Shown here: positions 26,670 through 34,480 of the stretch, piece by piece
Position numbering within the stretch: position 1 is the first letter of the stretch
Layout: the number at the start of each line of letters is the position of its first letter
Assembly: GCF_014529705.1 (NCBI RefSeq)
Contig: NZ_JAANIH010000037.1
Location: 1 to 64,000 of the forward strand
Direction: 5' to 3'
Origin: Bradyrhizobium campsiandrae
Lineage (GTDB): Bacteria; Pseudomonadota; Alphaproteobacteria; Rhizobiales; Xanthobacteraceae
Length of the DNA stretch: 64,000 nucleotides
The notes under the pieces: generated by a model
The model's input: only the letters and a program-made list of their open reading frames with translations
What the model was told of the DNA's origin: nothing
Database searches by the model: none
Position numbers and translations under genes: made by a program

Positions 26670-27821
26670 ATGAAACGCTTTTACCTGACCGCCGCAATCG
26701 CGGCGGCAACGCTGGCGCTGCCGGCGCTGCCCGCGCTGGCCCAGACCGCTGAAATCACCATCGGCATCACCACGACCACGACCGGCCCCGGTGCCGCGCT
26801 CGGTATCCCCGAGCGCAACGCGCTGGAATTCGTGCCGAAGGAGATCGGCGGCGTGCCGCTGAAGGTCATCGTCCTCGATGACGGCGGCGACCCCACCACG
26901 GCGACGACCAACGCCCGCCGCTTCGTGACCGAATCCAAGGCCGACATCATCATGGGCTCGGCGCTGACGCCACCGACGATTGCGGTCTCCAACGTCGCCA
27001 ATGAAGCCGGCATTCCGCACTTTGGTCTGGCCCCCTTCCCGATTACGCCCGAGCGCGCCAAGTGGTCGGTAGCGATGCCGCAGCCAATTCCGATCGTCGG
27101 CAAGGTGCTGTATGATCACATGAAGTCTAAGGGCATCAAAACCCTCGGCTATATCGGCTATTCGGACTCCTACGGCGACCTCTGGTTCAACGACCTGAAG
27201 GCACAGGCCGTGCCGATGGGCATGACCATTGTCGACGAGGAGCGCTTCGCCCGTCCGGATACCTCGGTGACCGGCCAGGTGCTGAAGCTCGTCGCCGCCA
27301 ATCCCGACGCCATCCTGGTCGGCGCCTCCGGCACCGCGGCCGCGCTGCCGCAGACCGAGCTGCGCGAGCGCGGCTATCAGGGGCTGATCTACCAGACCCA
27401 CGGCGCCGCCAGCATGGATTTCATCCGCATCGCCGGCAAAGCTGCGGAAGGCGTGCTGATGGCCTCCGGTCCCGTCATGGATCCCGAAGACCAGCCGGAC
27501 GAAGCTGCCACAAAGAGGCCGGGCCTCGCGCTGAACACGGCGTATGAAGCCAAGTACGGCCCGAACAGCCGCAGCCAATTCGCCGGCCATTCCTACGATG
27601 CCTTCGAGATCCTGAAGCGCATCATCCCGACGGCGCTGAAAACCGCAAAACCCGGCACGCCGGAATTCCGCGAAGCAATCCGCCAGGCCCTGCTGTCCGA
27701 GAAGGAGCTGGCTGCAAGCCAAGGCGTCTACAATTTCACCGAAAAGGATCGCTACGGCCTCGACGATCGCTCGCGCATCCTGCTCACGGTCAAGGACGGC
27801 AAATACAAGCTCGTGAAGTGA
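26670..27821 (+). CDS. Branched-chain-type ABC binding protein, CouP-like
   Basis: Periplasmic binding protein (Peripla_BP_6/LivK type) of 383 residues with a Sec signal (cleavage after PALA, about residue 24). The core starts EITIGITTTTTGPGAALGIPE. In R. palustris, the related CouP binds p-coumarate and other phenylpropenoids for the CouPSTUW importer. Here no permease or ATPase gene follows; a strong terminator closes the operon. The receptor must therefore use membrane parts encoded elsewhere. AAGGGAGG lies upstream of the ATG. Confidence 0.88.
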   Translation: MKRFYLTAAIAAATLALPALPALAQTAEITIGITTTTTGPGAALGIPERNALEFVPKEIGGVPLKVIVLDDGGDPTTATTNARRFVTESKADIIMGSALTPPTIAVSNVANEAGIPHFGLAPFPITPERAKWSVAMPQPIPIVGKVLYDHMKSKGIKTLGYIGYSDSYGDLWFNDLKAQAVPMGMTIVDEERFARPDTSVTGQVLKLVAANPDAILVGASGTAAALPQTELRERGYQGLIYQTHGAASMDFIRIAGKAAEGVLMASGPVMDPEDQPDEAATKRPGLALNTAYEAKYGPNSRSQFAGHSYDAFEILKRIIPTALKTAKPGTPEFREAIRQALLSEKELAASQGVYNFTEKDRYGLDDRSRILLTVKDGKYKLVK

Positions 27822-27844
27822 GCGATGAAGCTTCCAGGACGACG

Positions 27845-27872
27845 AGAGCCGGCCCATTGGGCCGGCTCTTTT
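27845..27872 (+). terminator. Strong intrinsic terminator of the hydroxycinnamate operon
   Basis: Perfect 11-bp stem AGAGCCGGCCC / GGGCCGGCTCT with a three-base loop, followed by TTTTC. It lies 23 bases after the CouP-like gene and also faces the convergent GST gene. Confidence 0.92.
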
Positions 27873-27897
27873 CGTTCGTACGTGCCGCGCGCTCGGA

Positions 27898-28626
27898 TCA
27901 GGCCGCCTGCCGTAGCGGCGTCCAGGCGAACTCCGGATAGTAGGTGTCCATCATCCGGTCGACATAGGCGGTCAGATTCGGAAATCCTTCCGCGCGCTGC
28001 CGCAGGTTGGATTCGAAGAACGGCGTCAAAATGCCCGCGAGCGCGCCGAAGGCGGTGGCATCGACGCCGCAAGGCCTGTTGCCCATCAGATAGGATTTGT
28101 CGCCGAGCTGCACCGACAACGCGAACAACGAGCGAACGGCGAGATCGACATCGTCATCCGGGGCGTGACGGCCAAGACCCGAAAGCAAATAGTTCTCGGC
28201 GACGCGGAACTGGGCGTCCTCGCGCAGCTTCTCGCGGTTATGCTCGGGCGCACCGTCGAAGAAATGCGCAGGTCCCTTGGCGAAATTGGCAGCGTCGACC
28301 CAGCGCGCGCCGATCAGCGCCCAGTAGACGTGGTGCTCGATCATGCGTTCGAAGGCCCAGGCTTGGGCACGCTCAGCCAACGACAGGCCGGCATCGAAGT
28401 CGAAGCCGTAGCGGCGCTCGATATGGGCGCGGATGAAGGTGGAATCGGCCACCGCCTCGCCGCCGTCATCGATGAACGGCAATTGTCCCTTGGGGGATGC
28501 AGGCGGCATCGCCCGCTCCTTCCGGTAGGGCAGTCCCGCCATCTTGAGCTGCACCTCAGTCTTGGTGACGAAGGGGCTGATTTCCGGCAGGCCGAAGCCG
28601 GTGCCAAAGCCGTAAAGCGTGATCAT
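27898..28626 (-). CDS. Glutathione S-transferase family protein (first copy)
   Basis: GST-like protein of 242 residues. The N-terminal thioredoxin-like half (ITLYGFGTGFGLPEISPFVTKTEV, then KGQLPFIDDGGEAVADSTFI with the cis-Pro and Ser/Asp glutathione contacts) is joined to a helical C-terminal half. ATG 28626 has GGAGA upstream; the frame stays open beyond it but that extension is not protein-like. It lies downstream of a small gene and close to a WYL-type regulator, an arrangement repeated at 35333-37042. Confidence 0.88.
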   Translation of the reverse strand: MITLYGFGTGFGLPEISPFVTKTEVQLKMAGLPYRKERAMPPASPKGQLPFIDDGGEAVADSTFIRAHIERRYGFDFDAGLSLAERAQAWAFERMIEHHVYWALIGARWVDAANFAKGPAHFFDGAPEHNREKLREDAQFRVAENYLLSGLGRHAPDDDVDLAVRSLFALSVQLGDKSYLMGNRPCGVDATAFGALAGILTPFFESNLRQRAEGFPNLTAYVDRMMDTYYPEFAWTPLRQAA

Positions 28627-28664
28627 GGAAGCTCTCCTGAACCTGCCGAAAGAGTTGACGGAAC

Positions 28665-28928
28665 CTAGTGCCGGGCTGCTGCCACCATGGTGGCAGCAGC
28701 CGTGATATCTTCTGCGAAACGGGCCCCCCGCCAGGCGCGGCCCATCACATGGCGGACCAGAGCGTCGGCAGCCTGGATCAGCGAGCGTGTCAGCATGGTC
28801 GCAAGCGCAACGCGGAGATCGACCACCGTGAGATCGAAAAACGTAAGGCGGCCGAAGACTCTGGCATGCAGCGAGGCCTGCGCCCGCCATAGCGGTCCAG
28901 CGAGGCCAAGATGGATTGGAGCGATCAT
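28665..28928 (-). CDS. Small hypothetical protein upstream of GST
   Basis: Possible protein of 87 residues, start ATG 28928 with GAGGG about 7 bases away; an in-frame TTG two codons earlier is less likely. The composition is Ala/Leu-rich with helical potential (VALATMLTRSLIQAADALVRHVMG). No family recognised. Its last codons lie on a perfect 26-bp palindrome, and it is divergent from the WYL regulator gene and co-directional with GST. Confidence 0.55.
   Translation of the reverse strand: MIAPIHLGLAGPLWRAQASLHARVFGRLTFFDLTVVDLRVALATMLTRSLIQAADALVRHVMGRAWRGARFAEDITAAATMVAAARH
28675..28700. repeat. Perfect 26-bp palindrome
   Basis: Each half is GCTGCTGCCACCA or its complement with no spacer. 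It overlaps the 3' end of the small hypothetical gene and lies 49 bases before the GST start on the same strand. It lacks a T run, so it may be an operator or an RNA hairpin rather than a terminator. Confidence 0.75.
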
Positions 28929-28974
28929 GGACAAACCCTCTTCAGTCGATGTGTTGTCCCGGTATAGAACTCCC

Positions 28975-28996
28975 CTGCTGCCAACATCCTGTCAGC
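28975..28996. promoter_or_regulatory. Candidate operator of the first WYL/YafY regulator
   Basis: Outer arms CTGCTG and CAGCAG flank a core containing ACATCCTGT (28984-28992). The same nine-base core is the centre of the perfect operator at 36020-36052, before the second GST/WYL pair. The site lies 57 bases upstream of the WYL-regulator start. Confidence 0.55.
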
Positions 28997-29052
28997 AGCC
29001 ACGCGCCCGCCGTTGTCTGATCGTCTGATCCGCCCCCGATGAGAGAATTGTC

Positions 29053-29751
29053 ATGAGACGCGCCGACCGGCTGTTTCAGATCATCCAGGTGCTGAGGCGC
29101 ACCCGTAAGCCGCTGACGGCAGACGCGATCGCGGCTGAGCTCGAGACCTCGAAGCGCACCATCTATCGCGACATCGCCACCCTGATCGGCCAGCGCGTGC
29201 CGATCCGCGGCGAAGCCGGCATGGGCTACATCCTCGAGAAAGGTTTCGACCTGCCGCCGCTGATGCTGACACCCGACGAGATCGAGGCGGCAGTGCTGGG
29301 CGCGCAATGGGTCGCCGGCCATGCCGATTCCACGCTGGCGCGCGCAGCCGAAGATCTGATGGCCAAGATCGCCGACACCGTGCCTGAGCGGCTGCGCCCG
29401 TTCGTGCTGGAGCCGGCGAGCCGGGCCCGGCCGAGCTGGAACAGGGAGCCTGATCGACTGGACATGGCGCGGACGCGCACGCAGATCCACGAGGGCAAGA
29501 AGATCATGCTGCGCTATCGCGACGAGCAGGGCCGCCCCAGCGAGCGGATGATCTGGCCGATCTCGGTCGGCTATCTCGAAGCCGTTCGCCTGCTTGCGGC
29601 GTGGTGCGAGCTGCGCAGCGACTTCCGCAGCTTCCGCACCGACCGTGTCGTGGATGCGACTTATCTCGACGAAAGATATCCGGAGAGGCGCGACGTGCTG
29701 CGCGCGAAATGGCGGCAGAGCCTAGTCTGGGGCCCGCCCAAGGATACCTGA
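29053..29751 (+). CDS. YafY-type HTH/WYL-domain transcriptional regulator (first copy)
   Basis: Regulator of 232 residues. The N-terminal HTH is RADRLFQIIQVLRR followed by TADAIAAELETSKRTIYRDIATL (about residues 4-45), and the WYL-type ligand domain spans about residues 135-205 (IHEGKKIMLRYRDEQGRPSERMIWPISVGYLE). It is divergent from the small gene and GST. The same module, regulator plus GST, recurs at 36062. Confidence 0.92.
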   Translation: MRRADRLFQIIQVLRRTRKPLTADAIAAELETSKRTIYRDIATLIGQRVPIRGEAGMGYILEKGFDLPPLMLTPDEIEAAVLGAQWVAGHADSTLARAAEDLMAKIADTVPERLRPFVLEPASRARPSWNREPDRLDMARTRTQIHEGKKIMLRYRDEQGRPSERMIWPISVGYLEAVRLLAAWCELRSDFRSFRTDRVVDATYLDERYPERRDVLRAKWRQSLVWGPPKDT

Positions 29752-29760
29752 CAAGGACAC

Positions 29761-30231
29761 ATGACGCTGATGGAAGAGATCGATCTGTCGAGCTGTTGCC
29801 AGGGCTGTGGCGCCTGCTGCGGCTATTCGCAGAACTGGCCGCGGTTCTCGATCGAGAGCGAGGAGGCACTCGCGTTGATCCCGGAGGCGCTGGTCAACGC
29901 GCGTCAATCCGGCATGCGCTGCGAGGGTGACCGCTGCTCGGCGTTGCAGGGAGAGATCGGCAAGGCGACCGCGTGCGGCATCTACGCGGTGCGGCCGGAC
30001 GTGTGCCGCACCTGCATGCCGGGCGATGCCGAATGCGCGATGGCGCGGCGGAAGTTTAGGCTGCCGGCTATTGAGGCCGCTTACGCGGGAACGGCTTCGC
30101 TGATCTCGTCGTCGATTTCGTCGTCCAGCGGTGCGAGCACCGAGAGCGGCTTGGTCGACAGCGTGATCGGCTTGCGGCCACCCGACAGGGACGGTGACGA
30201 TTTGGTCGAGCCTTCGCGCGACAGCGCGTAG
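29761..30231 (+). CDS. YkgJ-type cysteine-cluster protein with extended, overlapping C-terminus
   Basis: Protein of 156 residues. The first ~107 residues form a YkgJ-like zinc/iron-chelating Cys cluster: SSCCQGCGACCGYS, RCEGDRCSAL, CGIYAVRPDVCRTC and DAEC. The last ~49 residues, Ser/Asp-rich, are encoded antisense to the end of the convergent gene and look like read-through past a lost stop. The start follows the WYL regulator by nine bases with AAGGA upstream. Function of the family is not established. Confidence 0.83.
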   Translation: MTLMEEIDLSSCCQGCGACCGYSQNWPRFSIESEEALALIPEALVNARQSGMRCEGDRCSALQGEIGKATACGIYAVRPDVCRTCMPGDAECAMARRKFRLPAIEAAYAGTASLISSSISSSSGASTESGLVDSVIGLRPPDRDGDDLVEPSRDSA

Positions 30232-30479
30232 AGCGTCGAGCCGACACGGCCGCCGTTCTCGATCAGGTCGCGCTCGCTGCAGCTGGCTGCGATCGCGACG
30301 GCCAGGGAATGAAGATGGCTGCGGCGATAGCAGAACAGCGCCAGCCTGGCGCGCGCGTCAGGGGAAACACTTTCGACCAGCCTCGGCAGGCCACTCTCGC
30401 TGGCGCGGTACATCTCGCCAAGGAGCTCGTCGCGAACCGGGCAGAAATCGCTTTCATATGCGTCGCGGCTTGAAAACAT
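30081..30479 (-). CDS. Hypothetical cytoplasmic protein
   Basis: Predicted protein of 132 residues without signal peptide or membrane helix. Acidic and Ser-rich C-terminus (LAPLDDEIDDEI). The middle (LALFCYRRSHLHSLAVAIAASC) is helical. A GGGAGA ribosome site precedes ATG 30479, which supports it as a real gene. Its 3' end overlaps the convergent YkgJ-type gene by 151 bases. I do not recognise a named family. Confidence 0.72.
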   Translation of the reverse strand: MFSSRDAYESDFCPVRDELLGEMYRASESGLPRLVESVSPDARARLALFCYRRSHLHSLAVAIAASCSERDLIENGGRVGSTLYALSREGSTKSSPSLSGGRKPITLSTKPLSVLAPLDDEIDDEISEAVPA

Positions 30480-30684
30480 TGCAGTTCTCCCTCGTGTCAG
30501 GAAGATGCCGCGTAATTCTCTAATGAAAGGTTAACCACCGTGGGCGGTAGTCACCCGGTGTCCTTGCCTTATGCCGCGAATCAGAAGAGCCCCCTAGCCG
30601 GGTTGAATACGGGGAACGGCGCGGTCCTCGTGGTCATGCATCGGAGGCAGCTTTTGGCAAGCCCTCGCGGCTGGAGGCCCGCCG

Positions 30685-31086
30685 CTAGTTCGCCGCCATG
30701 AAGATGGAAAGGCCGAAGCCGGTCAGATGGTGTAGCGCCTGGTCGACACCGATCAGGGTCCAGAACCAGGGGTGCTCCTGATTGACGCCGAGATTGGCCG
30801 AGACCAGTCCCTTGGCGCGATCAATCGTGATGTGAATGACGAAATCGATCAGCGCCACGAACCAGAATTTCGGTGCGATGATCAAAATCAGTGGCAGCGC
30901 AACTGCAAGGTGAACCAGGCAATGCACCAGAAGCGGCAAGGCCCAGCCGTGCTTCTGGTCCTTGCCGTGCGCCATCCACGCCGTTTGCAGGACGAAATCG
31001 GCGATGATGTGCTTGAAGGTGAGCAGCAACATCCAGCCAATAAGCGCTTCGACCGGAACCGCCGATGACAGGGGTGGAAACGACAA
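30685..31086 (-). CDS. DUF3307 membrane protein (TTG start)
   Basis: Polytopic membrane protein of 133 residues, DUF3307 type. The segment LTFKHIIADFVLQTAWMAHGK, then LLVHCLVHLAV and DFVIHITIDRAKG with conserved His and Asp, defines the family. The best start is TTG 31086, with GAGGG eight bases upstream; the only in-frame ATG, at codon 19, would cut into the first helix. Function unknown. Confidence 0.82.
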   Translation of the reverse strand: MSFPPLSSAVPVEALIGWMLLLTFKHIIADFVLQTAWMAHGKDQKHGWALPLLVHCLVHLAVALPLILIIAPKFWFVALIDFVIHITIDRAKGLVSANLGVNQEHPWFWTLIGVDQALHHLTGFGLSIFMAAN

Positions 31087-31441
31087 AGCCGACGCCCTCG
31101 TTGAACTCGAAAAGAAAAAATGGAGCGTTCAGCGCAACTTCTTCTTGGACCCAGCGGATCGTCGGGACCTCTGATTTATGACATCTCCCGAGCCGGAATG
31201 CAGCCGGGGGGAACTGGAAAATCGCCAACTGTGGCTAAAGGGTGATAGGATGGCGAAGTGCCCCGCGCTGGAGAGTAAGGTTACCTTCGGCGCGAAATTT
31301 GCATTCTGTCGCTGGCGCGCTATCATCCGCAGGTAGAGGATTATTGCTCGTTTTTTCAGACGTTTACGAAAATTTTTCGCGCGTACTGCCGGCGATCGCC
31401 GCGCCTACCCGCAAATCCGAGAATAAGGCCAGAGTGCTGCC
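31087..31441. other. Intergenic region of 355 bases, divergent promoters
   Basis: No gene-like frame with a ribosome site is seen. It must hold the promoters of the DUF3307 gene (left) and the TAXI-type gene (right). An AT-rich repeat CGAAAA-T-TTTTCG at 31367-31379, about 65 bases before the TAXI start, is the only notable structure. Confidence 0.6.
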
Positions 31442-32881
31442 ATGAGTGCTGAAGGCCCGACCTCTTCGACCGAACTGCCGCCGCCACGGCGTCCCAAGGT
31501 GATCAAGACCAATCAGCAGCAGGTTCTGCTGTATGTCGTGCTGACCCTGCTGTTGTCGTTGGCCACCGTCTGGGCCGGCCGAACCTTGTTGCACAATTCG
31601 GAGACGCTGATCTTCGCCGTCGGCGCCCCCAACAGCGACGAGGCGCTGTTTGCGACCAAACTCGCCAACGTGCTGAAGACCAACGCTTCGCGCTTCCGGG
31701 TCAAGATCGTCAATAACCCCGACAACGCCAAGGCAATCGCACTGTTCGACCACAGGCAGGCCGATCTCGCCGTCCTGCGTACCGATGCCAAGGTGCCCGT
31801 GCGGGCGCGCGCACTGGCGATCCTGGAGCACGATCTCGTGCTGCTGCTCGGTCCCGGCAACAAGAAGATCAAGTCGTTGGCCGAGCTGAAGAAGAAGAAG
31901 GTCGCCGTCCTCGCGGAGAACGACGCCTCGCTCGCCTTCGTCCGCAACATCCTCGACATCCCCGACGGCCCCGATGCCGCAAGGATCCAGATGGCCCCGC
32001 AAGGATCCACGCTGGACAAGCTGTTCGCGCCAGCCAATGGCTTCGGTGCGGTGATCGCCATCGTCCACGCTTCGAGGGCGGTGCGCGACAAGGCCTATGA
32101 GCAGGTCGCCAAGCGTGGCGGCTTCACGCTGAATGCGATCGACGATGCCAAGGCGCTGGTGCGCAAATTCCCCGGCATTTCCGACGAGACACTGACAGCA
32201 GGGACACTGTCCGCATCGCCCGAGATCCCCGACGACGATCTCGACACGATCGGCCTCGAATGGCTGCTGGTCGCCCAATCCAGGATGTCGGCAACCACCG
32301 CCGGCGACATCGCGCGCATCGTCTACGAGAACAAGTCCGCGCTCGGGCTCGACAATGGATTTGCGACCCATATCGAGCCGGCTTCCGTCGAGAAGGACGC
32401 CTTCGTGATGGCCCATCAGGGCGCGGCCGACTACATCAACGACGACACCAAGTCGTTCATGGATAAGTATAGCGACATGATGTATCTGGGCGCCGCCGCG
32501 CTCAGCGTCATCGGCTCGATCTTCGCTACGATCTACGCCAAGATCACCCGCATCGCGCCGGAAAAGGCGAGCGAGCTCTCCACCGCCATCCTCGATATCG
32601 GCGAACGCATCGAGCACGCCCATTCGCTGGACCAGCTCGAATGTCTCCAGGACGAGCTCGAGAGCATCCTGCGCGGCGCGGTGATCGGTTTGCGCGACGG
32701 CACGATCAGTACCGACGGGCTGGATACCTTCAGGCTCGGCTATGAATTCGTCCGCGACGAGATCGGGATGCGCCGTGACTACCTGAAACGCCATGCCGGC
32801 GAGGTTGAGAGGGTCGCGGCCCTGCCTCCCCCGCAGGACGACACCAACGTCGTCGTGGTGAAAACAGCTCAGAGTGCCTGA
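31442..32881 (+). CDS. Membrane-tethered TAXI-family solute receptor with cytosolic C-terminal helix domain
   Basis: Protein of 479 residues. A Pro-rich N-terminal tail precedes a membrane helix at about residues 29-47 (LLYVVLTLLLSLATVWAG). A TAXI-type periplasmic receptor domain follows (LIFAVGAPNSDEALFATKLANVL to about residue 340), with KSLAELKKKKVAVL as the usual lobe motif. A second helix lies at about residues 347-365 (MMYLGAAALSVIGSIFATIYA), then a charged helical tail of some 110 residues. Usual TAXI receptors are free periplasmic proteins next to DctQM genes; no permease is nearby. A sensor rather than a transport role is plausible. Confidence 0.85.
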   Translation: MSAEGPTSSTELPPPRRPKVIKTNQQQVLLYVVLTLLLSLATVWAGRTLLHNSETLIFAVGAPNSDEALFATKLANVLKTNASRFRVKIVNNPDNAKAIALFDHRQADLAVLRTDAKVPVRARALAILEHDLVLLLGPGNKKIKSLAELKKKKVAVLAENDASLAFVRNILDIPDGPDAARIQMAPQGSTLDKLFAPANGFGAVIAIVHASRAVRDKAYEQVAKRGGFTLNAIDDAKALVRKFPGISDETLTAGTLSASPEIPDDDLDTIGLEWLLVAQSRMSATTAGDIARIVYENKSALGLDNGFATHIEPASVEKDAFVMAHQGAADYINDDTKSFMDKYSDMMYLGAAALSVIGSIFATIYAKITRIAPEKASELSTAILDIGERIEHAHSLDQLECLQDELESILRGAVIGLRDGTISTDGLDTFRLGYEFVRDEIGMRRDYLKRHAGEVERVAALPPPQDDTNVVVVKTAQSA

Positions 32882-32969
32882 CGTATCTATTCCGTTGCGC
32901 ATGGAGGGCCGCCCGAGGAACCGTTCCCCCGCACAACCGTTGGTTAGCCGCACAACCAGGGAACGCATC

Positions 32970-33188
32970 ATGCGTATCCTCCTCTTCATCATCTTGCTGG
33001 GAATGCTGATTGCGGTCGGTTATTTCGGCTATTCGGCCATGGCGGTGGAAGGCGACCCGATCCCGACAGAAGGTTACGTGGCGCTTGCACTAGGAGCGGG
33101 CTTCTCCGTGGTCGTCGGCATCGGTCTGATGGTGCTGCTGTTCTTCAGCAGCCGCCGCGGCTACGACGAGCCACCCCATTTCAAATAG
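32970..33188 (+). CDS. Small two-helix membrane protein
   Basis: Predicted inner-membrane protein of 72 residues with helices at about residues 2-22 (ILLFIILLGMLIAVGYFGYSAM) and 38-60, and a short polar tail with RRGYDEPP. ATG 32970 is preferred because AGGGA lies about 8 bases upstream; the frame opens earlier at 32874 without a ribosome site. Function unknown. Confidence 0.78.
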   Translation: MRILLFIILLGMLIAVGYFGYSAMAVEGDPIPTEGYVALALGAGFSVVVGIGLMVLLFFSSRRGYDEPPHFK

Positions 33189-33358
33189 TTACCACGCCCG
33201 GCGCCTCCCCAGCGCCCTGCACAATGCATCCGCGCCCGGATCTGGGCGGATGGTGTGGCTGGCCGCCCATCGTTGACGGCCCCGATGCGGGCAGGCACTT
33301 TGGCGCCCGAAGCCCCAACCCCCCGGGGCGCAAGAACCAGACCGAACCGCCATCTCGT

Positions 33359-34468
33359 ATGTCCAAGCCGATGTTTCCCGCTCTGGCCCAGTTCGTGGCC
33401 GCGACCGCCGGCCGCAACATGACCAAGGCGGCCTATGTGGCCGTGACCGTCGGGGTGCTCAGCATGGTGCTGCTGACGCTCAATCCGGCCTATGAGACGG
33501 CGCACCGCTGGGTCGATTTTCTGCTGTGGGCCTGCCTGGTCTACTTCGTGTTCGAATGGCTGGTCCGCCTACGCCACATGGCACGGCAGGGCCGGCTCGC
33601 CCTCTACATGACCTCATCCGCTGGGGTGGTTGATGCATTGGGGGCGCTGGCGGTGCCGGTCGCGCTGATTCTCGGCGCCGAGCCCAAGACGGCCTGGCTG
33701 CTCAGCGTGCTCTGGGTCTTGAAGGTGGTGCCGGGCATCCCCGGCCTGCGCCAGCTCCGGCGCGTGCTGGTGCTGGAATCGGGGCCGCTGGTCAGCGTGC
33801 TCGTGATCTTCCTGATGGTGGTGTTTCTCGCCTCCGTCGCTGAATATTTCCTCGAACGGGACGTGCAGCCGCAGACGTTCGGCAGCGTCCCTGCCGCGCT
33901 GTGGTGGGCCGTCGTCACCTTGACCACGACAGGCTATGGCGACGTCGTGCCGGTCACCCCGCTCGGCCGCATGGTCGCCGCATTGGTGATGATCTCCGGT
34001 CTCGGCGTGTTCGGCCTCTGGACCGGTATTCTGGCGACCGGCTTCGCCGCGGAAACCCGTCGCGACAATTTCCTCAAGACCTGGGAATCCGTCAGCAAGG
34101 TGCCGTTCTTCGCGGCGCTGGGCCCAGCGGCCATCGCCGACGTCACCCACATGCTGCGCACCATGGAGCTGCCGGCGCGCACCATGATCATCCGCAAGGG
34201 TGCACAGGGTGACTGCATGTATTTCATCGCCGCAGGCGAGGTCGAGGTCGACCTGCCCGGCAAGAAGGTTCAGCTCGGCGAAGGTGCCTTCTTCGGCGAG
34301 ATGGCATTGCTCGGCAACAACATGCGCGGTGCCAATGTCTCGACCACGAAGGTGTCGCGGCTGCTGGTGCTCGACCTCGTCGACTTCCGCGTGCTGATGG
34401 CGCGGCATCCCGATCTCGCCGAGACCATCGATGCCGAAGCGAAGCGCCGCGCGCTCGAAAACAGGTAA
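33359..34468 (+). CDS. Cyclic-nucleotide-gated potassium channel, MlotiK1-like
   Basis: Ion channel subunit of 369 residues, very close to the 355 of the Mesorhizobium MlotiK1 channel. It has six transmembrane helices without a strongly charged voltage sensor, the K+ filter TTTGYGD at about residues 189-195, a short C-linker (LKTWESVSKVPFF) and a cyclic-nucleotide domain from about residue 250. FFGEMAL and Arg323 in the RGA turn match the cAMP phosphate-binding cassette. ATG 33359 starts at the family N-terminus; the frame opens 45 codons earlier. It ends 12 bases before a crotonase gene. Confidence 0.92.
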   Translation: MSKPMFPALAQFVAATAGRNMTKAAYVAVTVGVLSMVLLTLNPAYETAHRWVDFLLWACLVYFVFEWLVRLRHMARQGRLALYMTSSAGVVDALGALAVPVALILGAEPKTAWLLSVLWVLKVVPGIPGLRQLRRVLVLESGPLVSVLVIFLMVVFLASVAEYFLERDVQPQTFGSVPAALWWAVVTLTTTGYGDVVPVTPLGRMVAALVMISGLGVFGLWTGILATGFAAETRRDNFLKTWESVSKVPFFAALGPAAIADVTHMLRTMELPARTMIIRKGAQGDCMYFIAAGEVEVDLPGKKVQLGEGAFFGEMALLGNNMRGANVSTTKVSRLLVLDLVDFRVLMARHPDLAETIDAEAKRRALENR

Positions 34469-34480
34469 AGGGAGACAAGA

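Noticed and set aside
31364..32992. Minus-strand frame opposite the TAXI-type gene
   Set aside because: No recognisable domain or ribosome site; the plus-strand gene has coherent membrane and receptor segments.
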